DNA of 64,000 nucleotides, taken from the NCBI RefSeq assembly GCF_903893715.1, contig NZ_CAITNG010000038.1, positions 1 through 64,000 of the forward strand. The letters are read 5' to 3'. Each line of letters opens with the position of its first letter. The stretch's first letter is position 1. The notes under the pieces are model-generated. The model searched no databases and had not been told where the DNA came from. It was given only the letters and a program-made list of their open reading frames with translations. Below are positions 23,866 through 32,463 of this stretch, in pieces. The DNA comes from an uncultured Mucilaginibacter sp. Lineage in GTDB: Bacteria; Bacteroidota; Bacteroidia; Sphingobacteriales; Sphingobacteriaceae. The translations under genes and the position numbers were made by a program.

Positions 23866-24120
23866 ACCCATATTTACCCATGTGTTTCGCAAGCGCATCG
23901 GGCAAAGTGTAAGAAAGGTAAAGGCATTTGCATATTTTGTGAATACCCATAAATGCCCATATATTATGATGGAAGATGTAAGACGGAAGATGTAAAATGT
24001 ATCAGGAATTTTAAATCCGAAATTTGACATACCCATATTTACCCATATCTTGCTTTTCGGTGAAATCATCCGACATCTGTGAAATCAATAAATAATAAAA
24101 AAACACCCATATTTACCCAT
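23866..24120. repeat. Four ACCCATATTTACCCAT sites upstream of the ABC transporter
   Basis: Exact copies at 23866-23881, 24031-24046 and 24105-24120, and a variant at 23945-23960 (ACCCATAAATGCCCAT). Starts are 79, 86 and 74 bases apart. Each site is two ACCCAT hexamers 10 bases apart, one helical turn. The last copy contains the first two bases of the ABC ATPase start codon. The rest of the 417-base gap holds only the family C and D fragments. Confidence 0.75.
23968..24000. repeat. Family D repeat fragment (GATGGAAGATGTAAGA type)
   Basis: GATGGAAGATGTAAGACGGA and following bases resemble both arms of 55281-55346. Confidence 0.5.
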
Positions 24121-24892
24121 GAGTACTACACCACTGATACAAATCAGCAACCTGCGGAAATCGTATGGTTCGAAACAGGTTTTGAAAGGCTTGACGCTGG
24201 ATATTTACCCGGGGCAGGTGATTGGTTATATTGGTCCGAACGGGGCGGGTAAATCGACCACGGTAAAAATACTGACCGGACTGATACCCGATTTTGAAGG
24301 CGAAGTAATTGTGGATGGGTATAGCCTGGCGCAAAACCCGCTCGAAATAAAACGCCTGATGGGATATGTGCCCGAAAATGCGGAGATATACGAAGTGCTT
24401 ACGCCAATGGAGTATCTGGATTTTATCGGTAAGCTGTATGAATTGGAAGAAGATGTTTTAACCGAGCGCGCGCAGAAGCTATTGACCGCATTTGGCTTAG
24501 GCTCCAACCTGAACGACCGGATGGATACCTTTAGCAAGGGGATGAAACAAAAGGTATTACTCATTTCGGGCATTATACATAACCCGCGCATTATAGTGCT
24601 GGATGAGCCATTGTCGGGTCTGGATGCGAACGCGGTAATTATGGTAAAGGAATTGATGGTACGCCTTTCGGCGGAGGGGAAAACCATATTTTATTGTTCG
24701 CACATGATGGACGTGGTGGAGAAGGTATCCGACAGGATATTGCTTATCAACAAAGGTGAGATTGTGGCTGACGGTACCTTCGAGTCGCTAAAACAAAACA
24801 ACAGCGATACCCTGGAGAACATCTTCGCCAAGCTGACCGGCCGTGATGAGTCGACGAATGAAACAGACGCTATTATGAACGCTTTTGACTAA
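24119..24892 (+). CDS. ABC transporter ATP-binding protein
   Basis: 257 residues. Walker A GPNGAGKST (39-47), Q-loop region GYVPEN, signature FSKGMKQKV, Walker B IIVLDEPLSGLD and the switch His in CSHMM are all present. It powers the permease encoded 6 bases downstream, most likely an exporter of the CcmA/YhaQ type. The ATG lies inside a repeated ACCCATATTTACCCAT site, so binding of a regulator there could block transcription or translation. Substrate unknown. Confidence 0.93.
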   Translation: MSTTPLIQISNLRKSYGSKQVLKGLTLDIYPGQVIGYIGPNGAGKSTTVKILTGLIPDFEGEVIVDGYSLAQNPLEIKRLMGYVPENAEIYEVLTPMEYLDFIGKLYELEEDVLTERAQKLLTAFGLGSNLNDRMDTFSKGMKQKVLLISGIIHNPRIIVLDEPLSGLDANAVIMVKELMVRLSAEGKTIFYCSHMMDVVEKVSDRILLINKGEIVADGTFESLKQNNSDTLENIFAKLTGRDESTNETDAIMNAFD

Positions 24893-24898
24893 CCCGCC

Positions 24899-26614
24899 AT
24901 GATAGACAACTTATTTTTAACTGTGGTGGGCTTTTTTAACCCGTTTTTTGAACGGGTGGGCGTGGATACCTACCAGCTGCACCACATATTGCGGGTAAAA
25001 CTGCTGATAGATAACCGGCGCCCTACGGCCATGTTTGCCCGGCGCAAGGCCGCTATTGCAGCCACCAAAGCGCCAACCACTGTTGGTACATCATGGGGGG
25101 TGTTGATTTTCAGTATGATTATGGGTGCGCTGTATGGTATTTTCCTGTTTGCTTTCCATGATAACCCATTGATGGGGCAGACGCTGTACTTTTTCGTGTT
25201 TATGATGCTGATGTGTTTGACGCTCATTACCGATTTTACCAATGTGCTGATGGATGTGCGCGACCAATACATCATTTTGCCAAGGCCCGTGAGCGACCGC
25301 ACCGCATCCATGGCGCGCATATTGCACATTACCATTTATGTGATGCGGCTGGCGCTGTTGCAGGGCATTCCCGGCATGATAATGATTGGCTTTATCGATG
25401 GCATTGCCGCTGTACCGGTTTTCTTTTTCCAGTTGATGGAAGCTACTTTGCTGAGCATATTTACCGTGAACATTGTGTATCTGACGTTGATGCGCTCGGT
25501 TAGCGCGCAAAGAGTGAAAGATATCGTCAGCTATTTTCAAATTGCTTTTTCCATCATCATCTTTGCGGTGGCACGTGTTCCGCGGATGTTCAGTTTTTTA
25601 AACCTGGGCCACTTTTCTATCATCGAACACCCCTGGTTGTTCCTGCTGCCGCCGATTTGGATATCGTCGCTTAACGAAGTTTTGATACATGCCCACCGGG
25701 CAAATTATATTGAAGCGCTGCTGGCCTTTGCGGGCATTGCCATACCCGTTGCCAGTATTTGGGTGGTGGCCAATGTATTGGCGCCGGGCTTTAACCGTAT
25801 AATGGCCATTATGGCCGCCTCGGATGGGGTATCCTCATCGGTAAAACCAAAAGAAATTAAAAGGGCAGGTTTTATTGATAAAGTGGCCAACTTTTTAGCA
25901 CCCGACCCGGTGGAGAATGCCGGTTTCCGCATTACCTGGAAACTGGCCGCCCGCACCCGTGAGTTTAAAATGAAGGTTTACCCTTCTTTTGCCTATGTGC
26001 CGGTGTATTTTGTGTACATTATGCTAAGCGGCCGCAGCGATGGGGGACTGGCAGGTAACTACGCCGGTTTGCAGGCGGGCAAAAGCTATATCTTTTTGTT
26101 TTACATGTGCGTTTTTGTTTTATCGTTCATCTTACAAAACGTATCGCAAAGCAATAAATTCAAAGCATCGTGGGTGTATTATGCCATGCCCATCAGCGCG
26201 CCGGGCAAAATATTGGGCGGCATGTACAAAGCCATCATCGCTCTGTATTTTGTGCCATATTACCTGGTATTAAGCATTGTTGCATTGGTGGTATGGGGCC
26301 CTGCAGTTATCAACGATATTTTACTGGCATTTTTTGTTAACCAGGTATTGGGTATTATGCTTGCCCTGTTTATGGTAAAAGGCTTTCCGTTTTCAAAACC
26401 CTTGCTCAACAGGCGGGGCAGCGGCCGGGGTTTTATGTCGTTAGCGGTGCTGTTTATTGCAGGTATAGTAGGCTTTGGCCATTATGTACTGGCGCGCTGG
26501 GAAACCGTGATTTGGATATGCGTGGTATTGGCAGCGTTGTTGAACTGGGTGATGTACAATTACTACCGCAAACAGAGTTGGGACAATATTGAGTTGGCGG
26601 ATTTGGAGGGGTAG
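24899..26614 (+). CDS. ABC transporter permease
   Basis: 571 residues with about ten to twelve hydrophobic helices in two clusters split by a cytoplasmic loop (about residues 300-355). The C-terminus reads VMYNYYRKQSWDNIELADLE then Gly and stop. It is the membrane partner of the preceding ATPase. Oddity: the last 61 bases of the gene (26548-26608) recur at 27371-27431 beyond the toxin-antitoxin module, with four differences that are all silent, so the present 3' end may have arrived with the module. Confidence 0.85.
   Translation: MIDNLFLTVVGFFNPFFERVGVDTYQLHHILRVKLLIDNRRPTAMFARRKAAIAATKAPTTVGTSWGVLIFSMIMGALYGIFLFAFHDNPLMGQTLYFFVFMMLMCLTLITDFTNVLMDVRDQYIILPRPVSDRTASMARILHITIYVMRLALLQGIPGMIMIGFIDGIAAVPVFFFQLMEATLLSIFTVNIVYLTLMRSVSAQRVKDIVSYFQIAFSIIIFAVARVPRMFSFLNLGHFSIIEHPWLFLLPPIWISSLNEVLIHAHRANYIEALLAFAGIAIPVASIWVVANVLAPGFNRIMAIMAASDGVSSSVKPKEIKRAGFIDKVANFLAPDPVENAGFRITWKLAARTREFKMKVYPSFAYVPVYFVYIMLSGRSDGGLAGNYAGLQAGKSYIFLFYMCVFVLSFILQNVSQSNKFKASWVYYAMPISAPGKILGGMYKAIIALYFVPYYLVLSIVALVVWGPAVINDILLAFFVNQVLGIMLALFMVKGFPFSKPLLNRRGSGRGFMSLAVLFIAGIVGFGHYVLARWETVIWICVVLAALLNWVMYNYYRKQSWDNIELADLEG
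26548..26608 (+). repeat. Direct repeat, copy 1 (3' end of permease gene)
   Basis: 61 bases coding the permease C-terminus. Matches 27371-27431 without gaps at 57 of 61 positions. The four changes (GTG/GTA, AAA/AAG, GAG/GAA, GCG/GCT) leave the protein unchanged. Copies start 823 bases apart and bracket the toxin-antitoxin module. Confidence 0.9.
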
Positions 26615-26689
26615 GTCTTGTGAAGTTTATATAAAAGATTTGAAAGGGGAATCGTTTCAAAAGTTGTCTGAATAGTTAACTTTAATTAT

Positions 26690-26697
26690 TATTTTTG
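26690..26697 (+). promoter_or_regulatory. TAnnTTTG promoter element of the toxin-antitoxin module
   Basis: TATTTTTG at 26690-26697 with a TTG 23 bases upstream (26664-26666). It ends 4 bases before the GTG start, so the mRNA may be leaderless or nearly so. Confidence 0.4.
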
Positions 26698-26701
26698 TAC
26701 A

Positions 26702-27043
26702 GTGAAACTCATAAGACAGGTAGTTGCTTATAAGAGGTATTTTTTAGATTTCTACACCCAACAGCCACAAAATGTTCAGGCAAAAATAGAATGGACATTG
26801 AACCTGATCCGTGTAACCTATCAAATACCCGAAAAGTATTTTAAGCACATGGAGGGAACTAAAGGTTTGTATGAGATAAGAGTAGAAGTAGGCAGTAACA
26901 TTTACAGGATATTTTCTTTTTTTGATAAAGGCAACCTTGTTGTATTGGGAAACGCATTTCAAAAGAAAACACAAAAAACACCGAAACAGGAAATAGAAAA
27001 AGCCCTGAAGATAATGGAGGAATATTATGATGGAACCAAATAA
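26702..27043 (+). CDS. HigB/RelE-like toxin (Gp49 family)
   Basis: 113 residues starting at GTG. The pattern of a short helix pair followed by [30 protein letters not shown] and [22 protein letters not shown] matches the phage-derived Gp49/HigB group, mRNA interferases that cleave at the ribosome. The gene comes first, toxin before antitoxin, as is typical for HigBA, and overlaps the antitoxin gene by 17 bases. No ATG lies near, so GTG is accepted. Base composition is more AT-rich than the flanking transporter genes. Confidence 0.85.
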   Translation: MKLIRQVVAYKRYFLDFYTQQPQNVQAKIEWTLNLIRVTYQIPEKYFKHMEGTKGLYEIRVEVGSNIYRIFSFFDKGNLVVLGNAFQKKTQKTPKQEIEKALKIMEEYYDGTK

Positions 27044-27338
27044 AAGCAAAGATATTACCAGTTTAGACGAAATATTGGATGGGAAATATGGCAAACGGGG
27101 CGTTGCCAAAAGAGAAAAGTGGGAACAAGAGTTTGAAACCTTTCATTTAGGCGTGCTTTTGGAAGAAGCCAGGCTAAAATTAGGGATGACGCAGGAAGAA
27201 CTGGCTGAAAAGTGCGGAACAAATAAATCTTATATTTCGCGGATTGAGAACAATTCGTCAGACATCCGTTTATCTACCCTGATGAAGATTATACAACAAG
27301 GGTTGGGCGGGCATTTGAAATTAACTTTGGAGCTTTAG
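27027..27338 (+). CDS. HigA-like XRE-family antitoxin
   Basis: 103 residues with a C-terminal helix-turn-helix: [20 protein letters not shown] then [19 protein letters not shown] (about residues 50-93). The N-terminal part is charged and likely wraps the toxin. It overlaps the toxin gene by 17 bases and is expected to neutralise the toxin and repress the shared promoter. The sequence after the stop is a duplicate of the upstream permease gene end. Confidence 0.87.
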   Translation: MMEPNKSKDITSLDEILDGKYGKRGVAKREKWEQEFETFHLGVLLEEARLKLGMTQEELAEKCGTNKSYISRIENNSSDIRLSTLMKIIQQGLGGHLKLTLEL

Positions 27339-27370
27339 GTAGTTTGGGTTTGTAGCGATGCTTGCATAAC

Positions 27371-27431
27371 GGTAATGTACAATTACTACCGCAAGCAGAG
27401 TTGGGACAATATTGAATTGGCTGATTTGGAG
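27371..27431 (+). repeat. Direct repeat, copy 2 (permease C-terminus remnant)
   Basis: Encodes VMYNYYRKQSWDNIELADLE followed by TGA, the same residues as the permease end, but is detached from the gene. It lies 9 bases before the lipoprotein start codon and may be the original 3' end of the permease gene. Confidence 0.9.
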
Positions 27432-27440
27432 TGAGAAAGC

Positions 27441-27911
27441 ATGAAAAAGACATTCAATTTTTTTGCCCTTTTATCAATAGCAATACTAACAGGTTGCGGT
27501 AATAAATTGGTGATGAACAATATGCTTCCAGAAGAAGTTGATATCAGACCATTAATGGCAAAGGGGTACTCGCCAGTGTATTGTAACGGTGCGATAACTG
27601 CATTAATTAATAAGAAGCCATATGCTTTTAATGCGAAAGATGAGGTCGTTTTGAAACAGTCGCTATTGAAATGGCTAAATAAAAATAAGCCGGAATGGGC
27701 GCAAATTGAACAGGATTTAGTTGTTACTAAACATACCCAATATCAATATAGCTATATAATCCTTTACGATCCTGTTGATGTTTATAAAACTGAGATTATT
27801 GGCGCGGATGGTAAGATGATCAAATTGTTTATCAGGTACGACGGCACTAAAATAATGACACCGTATGATGTCATTGATTGGTCAACCTGTAGCGATAATT
27901 CCAACAAATAA
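27441..27911 (+). CDS. Putative lipoprotein
   Basis: 156 residues with a lipoprotein signal (ILTGC, Cys19), so anchored in a membrane facing the periplasm or outside. The mature part has no recognised domain. It starts 9 bases after the detached copy of the permease 3' end, so before the module entered it may have followed the permease gene directly. The sequence is AT-rich compared with the transporter genes. Confidence 0.7.
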   Translation: MKKTFNFFALLSIAILTGCGNKLVMNNMLPEEVDIRPLMAKGYSPVYCNGAITALINKKPYAFNAKDEVVLKQSLLKWLNKNKPEWAQIEQDLVVTKHTQYQYSYIILYDPVDVYKTEIIGADGKMIKLFIRYDGTKIMTPYDVIDWSTCSDNSNK

Positions 27912-27939
27912 AAAAAGCCCTCCGATTACTCGAAAGGCT
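27908..27939 (-). terminator. Terminator of the nitroreductase gene
   Basis: On the minus strand AGCCTTTCGA and TCGGAGGGCT form a ten-pair stem (two G-U pairs) with loop GTAA, followed by a run of seven T. It lies 22 bases after the nitroreductase stop. Confidence 0.75.
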
Positions 27940-27961
27940 CTATTACGGAGAATGATGTATC

Positions 27962-28591
27962 TTAAATATGGATGAACAATTCGCTTTTTGGCCTGCGTAC
28001 TTTGGCTAAATGGCTATATGTGTCATCTTCGGCACGGAAACCAACCGGTGCGATAACGGTAGTAGTTAAGCCTAATGCTTTGAGGCCTAATATTTCGTCG
28101 AATTTACCGGCTTGAAAGCCTTCCATCGGGCAGGCATCAATACCTAAATCGGCAGCGGCGGTCAGCAATACGCCAAGGGCGATATAAGCCTGCTTGTTCG
28201 ACCAGGTCATTTTTTGGTCTTCGGCCAAACGGTTAACGGTACCTACCATGGTATCTTCGTAAGCACCCAGGTGCACACGTTCCATGTGGCGTACTTCGGC
28301 AATACGGTCTACGTATTTGTTTACCAAAGCCGAGTCGATAACGGTTTCGGATGCGAAGATGATAACTTGTGAGGCGTCGGTGAGTTGCGATTGGCCATAA
28401 GCAGCGTCGCGCAGTTGGGCACGGATGGCAGGGTCTTCAACAACCAATACCTTGTACGATTGCAAACCGAACGATGAAGGTGCCAGTTGAATGGCGGTCA
28501 ATAAAGTATCTAATTGCTCGGGGCTTAGTTTTTTAGCCGTATCAAATTTTTTGGTGGCATAGCGCCAGTTTAATTTTTCTATGAGTGACAT
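27962..28591 (-). CDS. NAD(P)H-dependent nitroreductase family protein
   Basis: 209-residue FMN-dependent oxidoreductase of the NfsB/YdfN group. N-terminal YATKKFDT and LAPSSFGLQSYKV bind FMN phosphate and ring; ACPMEGFQAGKFDEIL and the final VRRPKSEL are typical of this group. It reduces quinones or nitro compounds with NAD(P)H in the cytoplasm; the natural substrate is unknown. A TATTTTTG element lies 20 bases before the ATG. Monocistronic with its own terminator. Confidence 0.87.
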   Translation of the reverse strand: MSLIEKLNWRYATKKFDTAKKLSPEQLDTLLTAIQLAPSSFGLQSYKVLVVEDPAIRAQLRDAAYGQSQLTDASQVIIFASETVIDSALVNKYVDRIAEVRHMERVHLGAYEDTMVGTVNRLAEDQKMTWSNKQAYIALGVLLTAAADLGIDACPMEGFQAGKFDEILGLKALGLTTTVIAPVGFRAEDDTYSHLAKVRRPKSELFIHI

Positions 28592-28656
28592 GATGTTCTT
28601 TGAATAATGGACAAAAATAGATGTTTAAACATTATTATTTGTCATCTGGCAGCCAT

Positions 28657-30822
28657 CTAAAACAGACCTTTGTCTGACAGGGCCTTTTTAGCCTCATTTT
28701 CTTTCTTGCGCTCGGCCCTGCGCTCTTGCCGCAGTTCTTTTTTTGACCTGGCGGTATCGGTTTTGCGTGCAGCGGCAACGGTGTCTTTTTTGCCCCCGCC
28801 AAAAATACGCTGGAAGAAGTTGGGCTTCTTTTCGGGCACGGCTACGGGGATGATGGCATCGGCGTTGTCATCATTTTCATCGGCTTTCAAGGCGTTACTA
28901 ATGGTAGCCGAATCGGTAAGGGCTAATTTTTGACGTAAAGTTGATTTAAGACGAACACTGTAAAAGCCATAACCACTGCTATCGGGTTCGGCATAGCCTT
29001 TGCCGGCCATCAGGCCGCCAATGAGGTTAAAATAGTTGGCTATATAATCCTTTAAACTGCCGTCGGGCTGGAATGAGTATAAGCCCGCCTTCGGTTTGGG
29101 CACAATGCTGGCCAGGTAAATGCTTTCGCCCAAATTGAGTTCGGCAGGGGTTTTGTCGAAATAATAGCGCGCGGCTTCGCCAATACCATACACGTTGTTT
29201 CCCCACTCAATAATGTTGAAGTAGACTTCGAGCATGCGGCTTTTGGCCATGATGTGTGTGTTCTCAATCATCCATACAATGAGCGTTTCCTCAATTTTGC
29301 GGGTGAGGGTTTTCTCACGGTTCAAAAAGGCGTTCTTTACCAATTGCATGGAGATGGTGCTGCCGCCGCGCTTAAATTTATGCTCCTTAAAGTCGATAGC
29401 GATGGATTTTTTGATGGATTGCGGCACAAAGCCGTGGTGAACAAAAAACGAAGGGTCTTCGGCAGTCATTACGGCATGCTGCAGGTACGGCGAAATATCG
29501 GTCAGCGGGGTATAATCTGGGTTTTGCGGACCGATGGTGCGCGAAGGCATGGGCTTATCCTTTTCGTAAGGCGTGTATACAAATGTACCATTCAGCTTAC
29601 CTAAATCGGTTTTGCCATATTTTACGATGTGGAAATTATCCTGTTTTAAGTTAGAGCTAAAATCGAGCGAATCGGGTTTGCTGCTATCAAGGTACAGGTT
29701 CATGTTATAAGCGAGTTTCCCTGATACTTTTATGCCATCCAGCGCGTCGAACGTGCCTTGCGGGAAGGAGTTGAAAACCGATTGCGCATCGGTCATGGGC
29801 ATAGCGAGCTTGAGCTCGTAAACCTTGGCCGGCTTTAGGGTGTATTTGATGTAGGGGTTAAGTGATACATCTTTGATCCGTATAACCGATGAACTATCCA
29901 ACGACACATATTGCGGGCCAACAAATATGTTGGCATCCATTGAGCCGGACGGGACGACGATATCGTTTGATGCCAGCCGGGGATGGTTGACCACCAAATT
30001 ACTTACCGACCACGTGCTGTATATTTGTGTTTCGCCGTTGTTACGATCAACCTTCTTCAACTCGGTACTCAGGGTATCGAAACTTAACTTTAGATGAAAC
30101 TTTTTTTGGATAAAGGGCAGCTCTACCTTTTTGTGGTTATCGGCATAAAGGTTAACGTTGATAAACTTATCTGAAGGGCGCATCTTACCCATCAGATGCA
30201 GGGTCGACTCGCCATTGTTCACTACGATTGCCGAACTCAGGTCGCTGTTTTTGATGAGGGCGTAGTGGGTGAGCAGACTAACGCTGGTGCTATCGTCATG
30301 ATACTTTATGTTAAAGTTTCTCACGTCCAGGTCATCGGGGATTTTGTACAGCACTTGTTTAACCAGATTATTGGCTACCACCGAAAGGTCGGTACCTGTG
30401 GTTTGCGTGGTATCTTTATTCTTTTTAAACAGGAAGTCGAAGTTTCGTACCCCTTTGATACTGCTGAGGTTAAGCAGCCCGTTTTCGATCTTTACCGATG
30501 AGAGTTTGATTTCGCCAAAAATTAAAGGCAATATCTTAATGCCTACTTCAAAATTGCTGATGTGCAACAGGCTGTCGCGGTTTTCGGGTACAATGGTAAT
30601 CTCCGAAAAGGAAACCGTGCTCAGTCCGCTAAAGTGGGCCGAACCTATTTTTACATCTAAATTATAATCCCTTTTGGCTTTTGCGGTAGCTTTGTCTATC
30701 GCATTATGCAACAGTTGTTCGCGCTTAAACCAGGCGATGATACCGCCCAAAAAGAGGAGTGCAAATAGTACGAGTAAAACTTTTCCGGCAGTGCGGATAT
30801 ATTTTTGAGGAATACGCTGCAT
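28657..30822 (-). CDS. AsmA-like/GT51 peptidoglycan glycosyltransferase
   Basis: 721 residues. After one N-terminal membrane helix (about 15-33) comes a 380-residue beta-rich region of AsmA/DUF748 type, then a GT51 transglycosylase domain (about 430-580) with AEDPSFFVHHG (catalytic Glu about 455), GGSTISMQLVKN, KIEETLIVWMIE and MLEVYFNIIEWG. A Lys/Ala-rich tail ends the protein. There is no transpeptidase domain, so it polymerises glycan strands only. Start: a TTG at 30837 lies within a TAGTTTTG promoter element, so ATG at 30822 is preferred. Divergent from mrp. Confidence 0.85.
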   Translation of the reverse strand: MQRIPQKYIRTAGKVLLVLFALLFLGGIIAWFKREQLLHNAIDKATAKAKRDYNLDVKIGSAHFSGLSTVSFSEITIVPENRDSLLHISNFEVGIKILPLIFGEIKLSSVKIENGLLNLSSIKGVRNFDFLFKKNKDTTQTTGTDLSVVANNLVKQVLYKIPDDLDVRNFNIKYHDDSTSVSLLTHYALIKNSDLSSAIVVNNGESTLHLMGKMRPSDKFINVNLYADNHKKVELPFIQKKFHLKLSFDTLSTELKKVDRNNGETQIYSTWSVSNLVVNHPRLASNDIVVPSGSMDANIFVGPQYVSLDSSSVIRIKDVSLNPYIKYTLKPAKVYELKLAMPMTDAQSVFNSFPQGTFDALDGIKVSGKLAYNMNLYLDSSKPDSLDFSSNLKQDNFHIVKYGKTDLGKLNGTFVYTPYEKDKPMPSRTIGPQNPDYTPLTDISPYLQHAVMTAEDPSFFVHHGFVPQSIKKSIAIDFKEHKFKRGGSTISMQLVKNAFLNREKTLTRKIEETLIVWMIENTHIMAKSRMLEVYFNIIEWGNNVYGIGEAARYYFDKTPAELNLGESIYLASIVPKPKAGLYSFQPDGSLKDYIANYFNLIGGLMAGKGYAEPDSSGYGFYSVRLKSTLRQKLALTDSATISNALKADENDDNADAIIPVAVPEKKPNFFQRIFGGGKKDTVAAARKTDTARSKKELRQERRAERKKENEAKKALSDKGLF

Positions 30823-30834
30823 CTTAAATTTTGA

Positions 30835-30842
30835 CAAAACTA
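30835..30842 (-). promoter_or_regulatory. TAnnTTTG element upstream of the GT51 gene
   Basis: TAGTTTTG on the minus strand, 12 bases before the ATG at 30822. A TTG lies 15 bases upstream, a short spacing. This element supports 30822 as start. Confidence 0.4.
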
Positions 30843-30937
30843 ATAATCTTATCTTTACAACCGTTTAGTGGCCGATAATAATTACCCTAACAAACGTTGA
30901 TGCTGCATGTTTTATATTTATTTGACGATTTAAACTG

Positions 30938-32017
30938 ATGACAATTACCAAAGAACAAATTTTAGCCGCGTTGAGCAATGTTGAAGAGCCGGATTTGAAG
31001 AAAGACCTGGTTACCTTGAACATGATAGAAGACATCAAAATTGATGGACTGAACGTGAGCTTTTCGGTAATACTAACTACACCTGCCTGCCCTTTAAAGG
31101 CCATGATAGAGAATGCCTGTCGCAACGCCATTTTATATTTTGTAGATAAAGAGGCGGTAGTGAGTATCAATATGACATCGAAAGTAACCACGCAGACCAA
31201 CAACAGTATGCCGGGTATCAAAAACATTATCGCGGTATCGTCGGGTAAGGGTGGTGTCGGTAAATCTACCGTTGCCGCAAATCTGGCCGTCGGTTTGGCC
31301 AAAACAGGCGCCAAGGTAGGTTTGATAGACGCAGATATTTACGGCCCTTCGGTACCGATGATGTTTGGTTTGGAAGGTGCAAGGCCGCATAGCACGCAGG
31401 TTGATGGCAAAACCCGTATCGAACCGATGGAGAAATACGGAATCAAATTATTGTCGATAGGCTTTTTTACCGACCCTAATCAACCGGTACCATGGCGCGG
31501 GCCAATGGTGTCGACAGCGGTGAAACAGTTGTTTACCGATGCCGATTGGGGCGAGCTGGATTATATGGTGGTTGATTTGCCGCCGGGTACCGGTGACATC
31601 CACATCACCATTACCCAAAGTTTCCCGATTGCCGGGGCGCTAATTGTTACTACGCCGCAAAATGTGGCTTTGGCCGATACCCGCAAAGGTGTAGGCATGT
31701 TTATGATGAAAGCCATTAACGTACCCGTGCTGGGCATCATCGAAAACATGTCATATTTTACCCCGGCCGAACTACCAGACAACAAATATTATATTTTTGG
31801 TGAAGGTGGTGGTAAGAAACTGGCCGCAGAATTGGATGTGCCTTTTTTAGGGCAAATACCATTGGTAAAAAGCATCTCCGATTCGGGTGATGCGGGTGCA
31901 CCAATGATTATGGATGATAACAACCCGATGGCACATGCCTTTATCGACCTGGCAAAACGGGTGGCGCAGCAGGTAGCCATTGTGAACGCCAACGCCGCGC
32001 AAGCTGCGCTTGTTTAA
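30938..32017 (+). CDS. apbC: Mrp/ApbC-type Fe-S cluster carrier ATPase
   Basis: 359 residues: N-terminal DUF59/MIP18 domain (1-80, with Cys51 in TTPACPLKAM) and a ParA-like P-loop domain with deviant Walker A GKGGVGKST (103-111), DADIYGPSVPMM and VDLPPGTGD. It binds and transfers Fe-S clusters in the cytoplasm. Oddity: the CxxC pair that follows ENMSYF in E. coli Mrp is missing; the segment reads FTPAELPDNKYYIF and the protein has only two cysteines in all. A NifU-like gene with CxxC follows 33 bases later and may supply the cluster site. Confidence 0.92.
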   Translation: MTITKEQILAALSNVEEPDLKKDLVTLNMIEDIKIDGLNVSFSVILTTPACPLKAMIENACRNAILYFVDKEAVVSINMTSKVTTQTNNSMPGIKNIIAVSSGKGGVGKSTVAANLAVGLAKTGAKVGLIDADIYGPSVPMMFGLEGARPHSTQVDGKTRIEPMEKYGIKLLSIGFFTDPNQPVPWRGPMVSTAVKQLFTDADWGELDYMVVDLPPGTGDIHITITQSFPIAGALIVTTPQNVALADTRKGVGMFMMKAINVPVLGIIENMSYFTPAELPDNKYYIFGEGGGKKLAAELDVPFLGQIPLVKSISDSGDAGAPMIMDDNNPMAHAFIDLAKRVAQQVAIVNANAAQAALV

Positions 32018-32050
32018 TAAATTAGTATCTTTGTACAAATATATTTGAAT

Positions 32051-32329
32051 ATGAGTTTGTTAGAAAGGGTTGAAGCAGCATTGGATTCCATTCGCCCCTA
32101 TTTGGAAACGGATGGCGGCAATGTTTCGATAGCCGAAATTACACCCGATAACGTGGTGAAGTTACAGCTGTTGGGCTCGTGTGGCTCGTGCCCGATGAGT
32201 ATTATGACGCTGAAAGCAGGTATTGAGCAAGCCATTAAAAAGGCAGTGCCCGAAATAACCGCTGTTGAAGCTTTGAACCTGACAGATATTGACGACCCGA
32301 ACGCGGTTTTGCCCGCAAACCTGCGCTAA
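32051..32329 (+). CDS. NifU-like C-terminal domain protein
   Basis: 92 residues, a stand-alone NifU C-terminal (Nfu) domain: RPYLETDGGNVSI and CGSCPMSIMTLKAGIE with the CxxC that holds a 4Fe-4S cluster between two subunits. ATG at 32051 is preferred over a TTG two codons earlier. Cotranscription with the Mrp-type ATPase suggests a two-part Fe-S carrier. Confidence 0.92.
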   Translation: MSLLERVEAALDSIRPYLETDGGNVSIAEITPDNVVKLQLLGSCGSCPMSIMTLKAGIEQAIKKAVPEITAVEALNLTDIDDPNAVLPANLR

Positions 32330-32463
32330 GCGTTAAAGAATGTTAAAATGTTGTTACGTGTAACTATTTGATATAAAAATCGTTTATTTTGTATATCCGT
32401 TTAAACAACCAATTTAGTTTTTGGCATAGATATAGCGGGTACATTAATTGCAACCAATTTGTG

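Noticed and set aside
23866-24120. CRISPR array
   Set aside because: The repeated 16-base word has unequal spacing of 58-70 bases, is too short and there are no cas genes.
26702-27338. Integron cassette or IS element carrying the toxin-antitoxin pair
   Set aside because: No attC-like site, integrase, terminal inverted repeat or transposase was seen; the flanking repeat is coding permease sequence.
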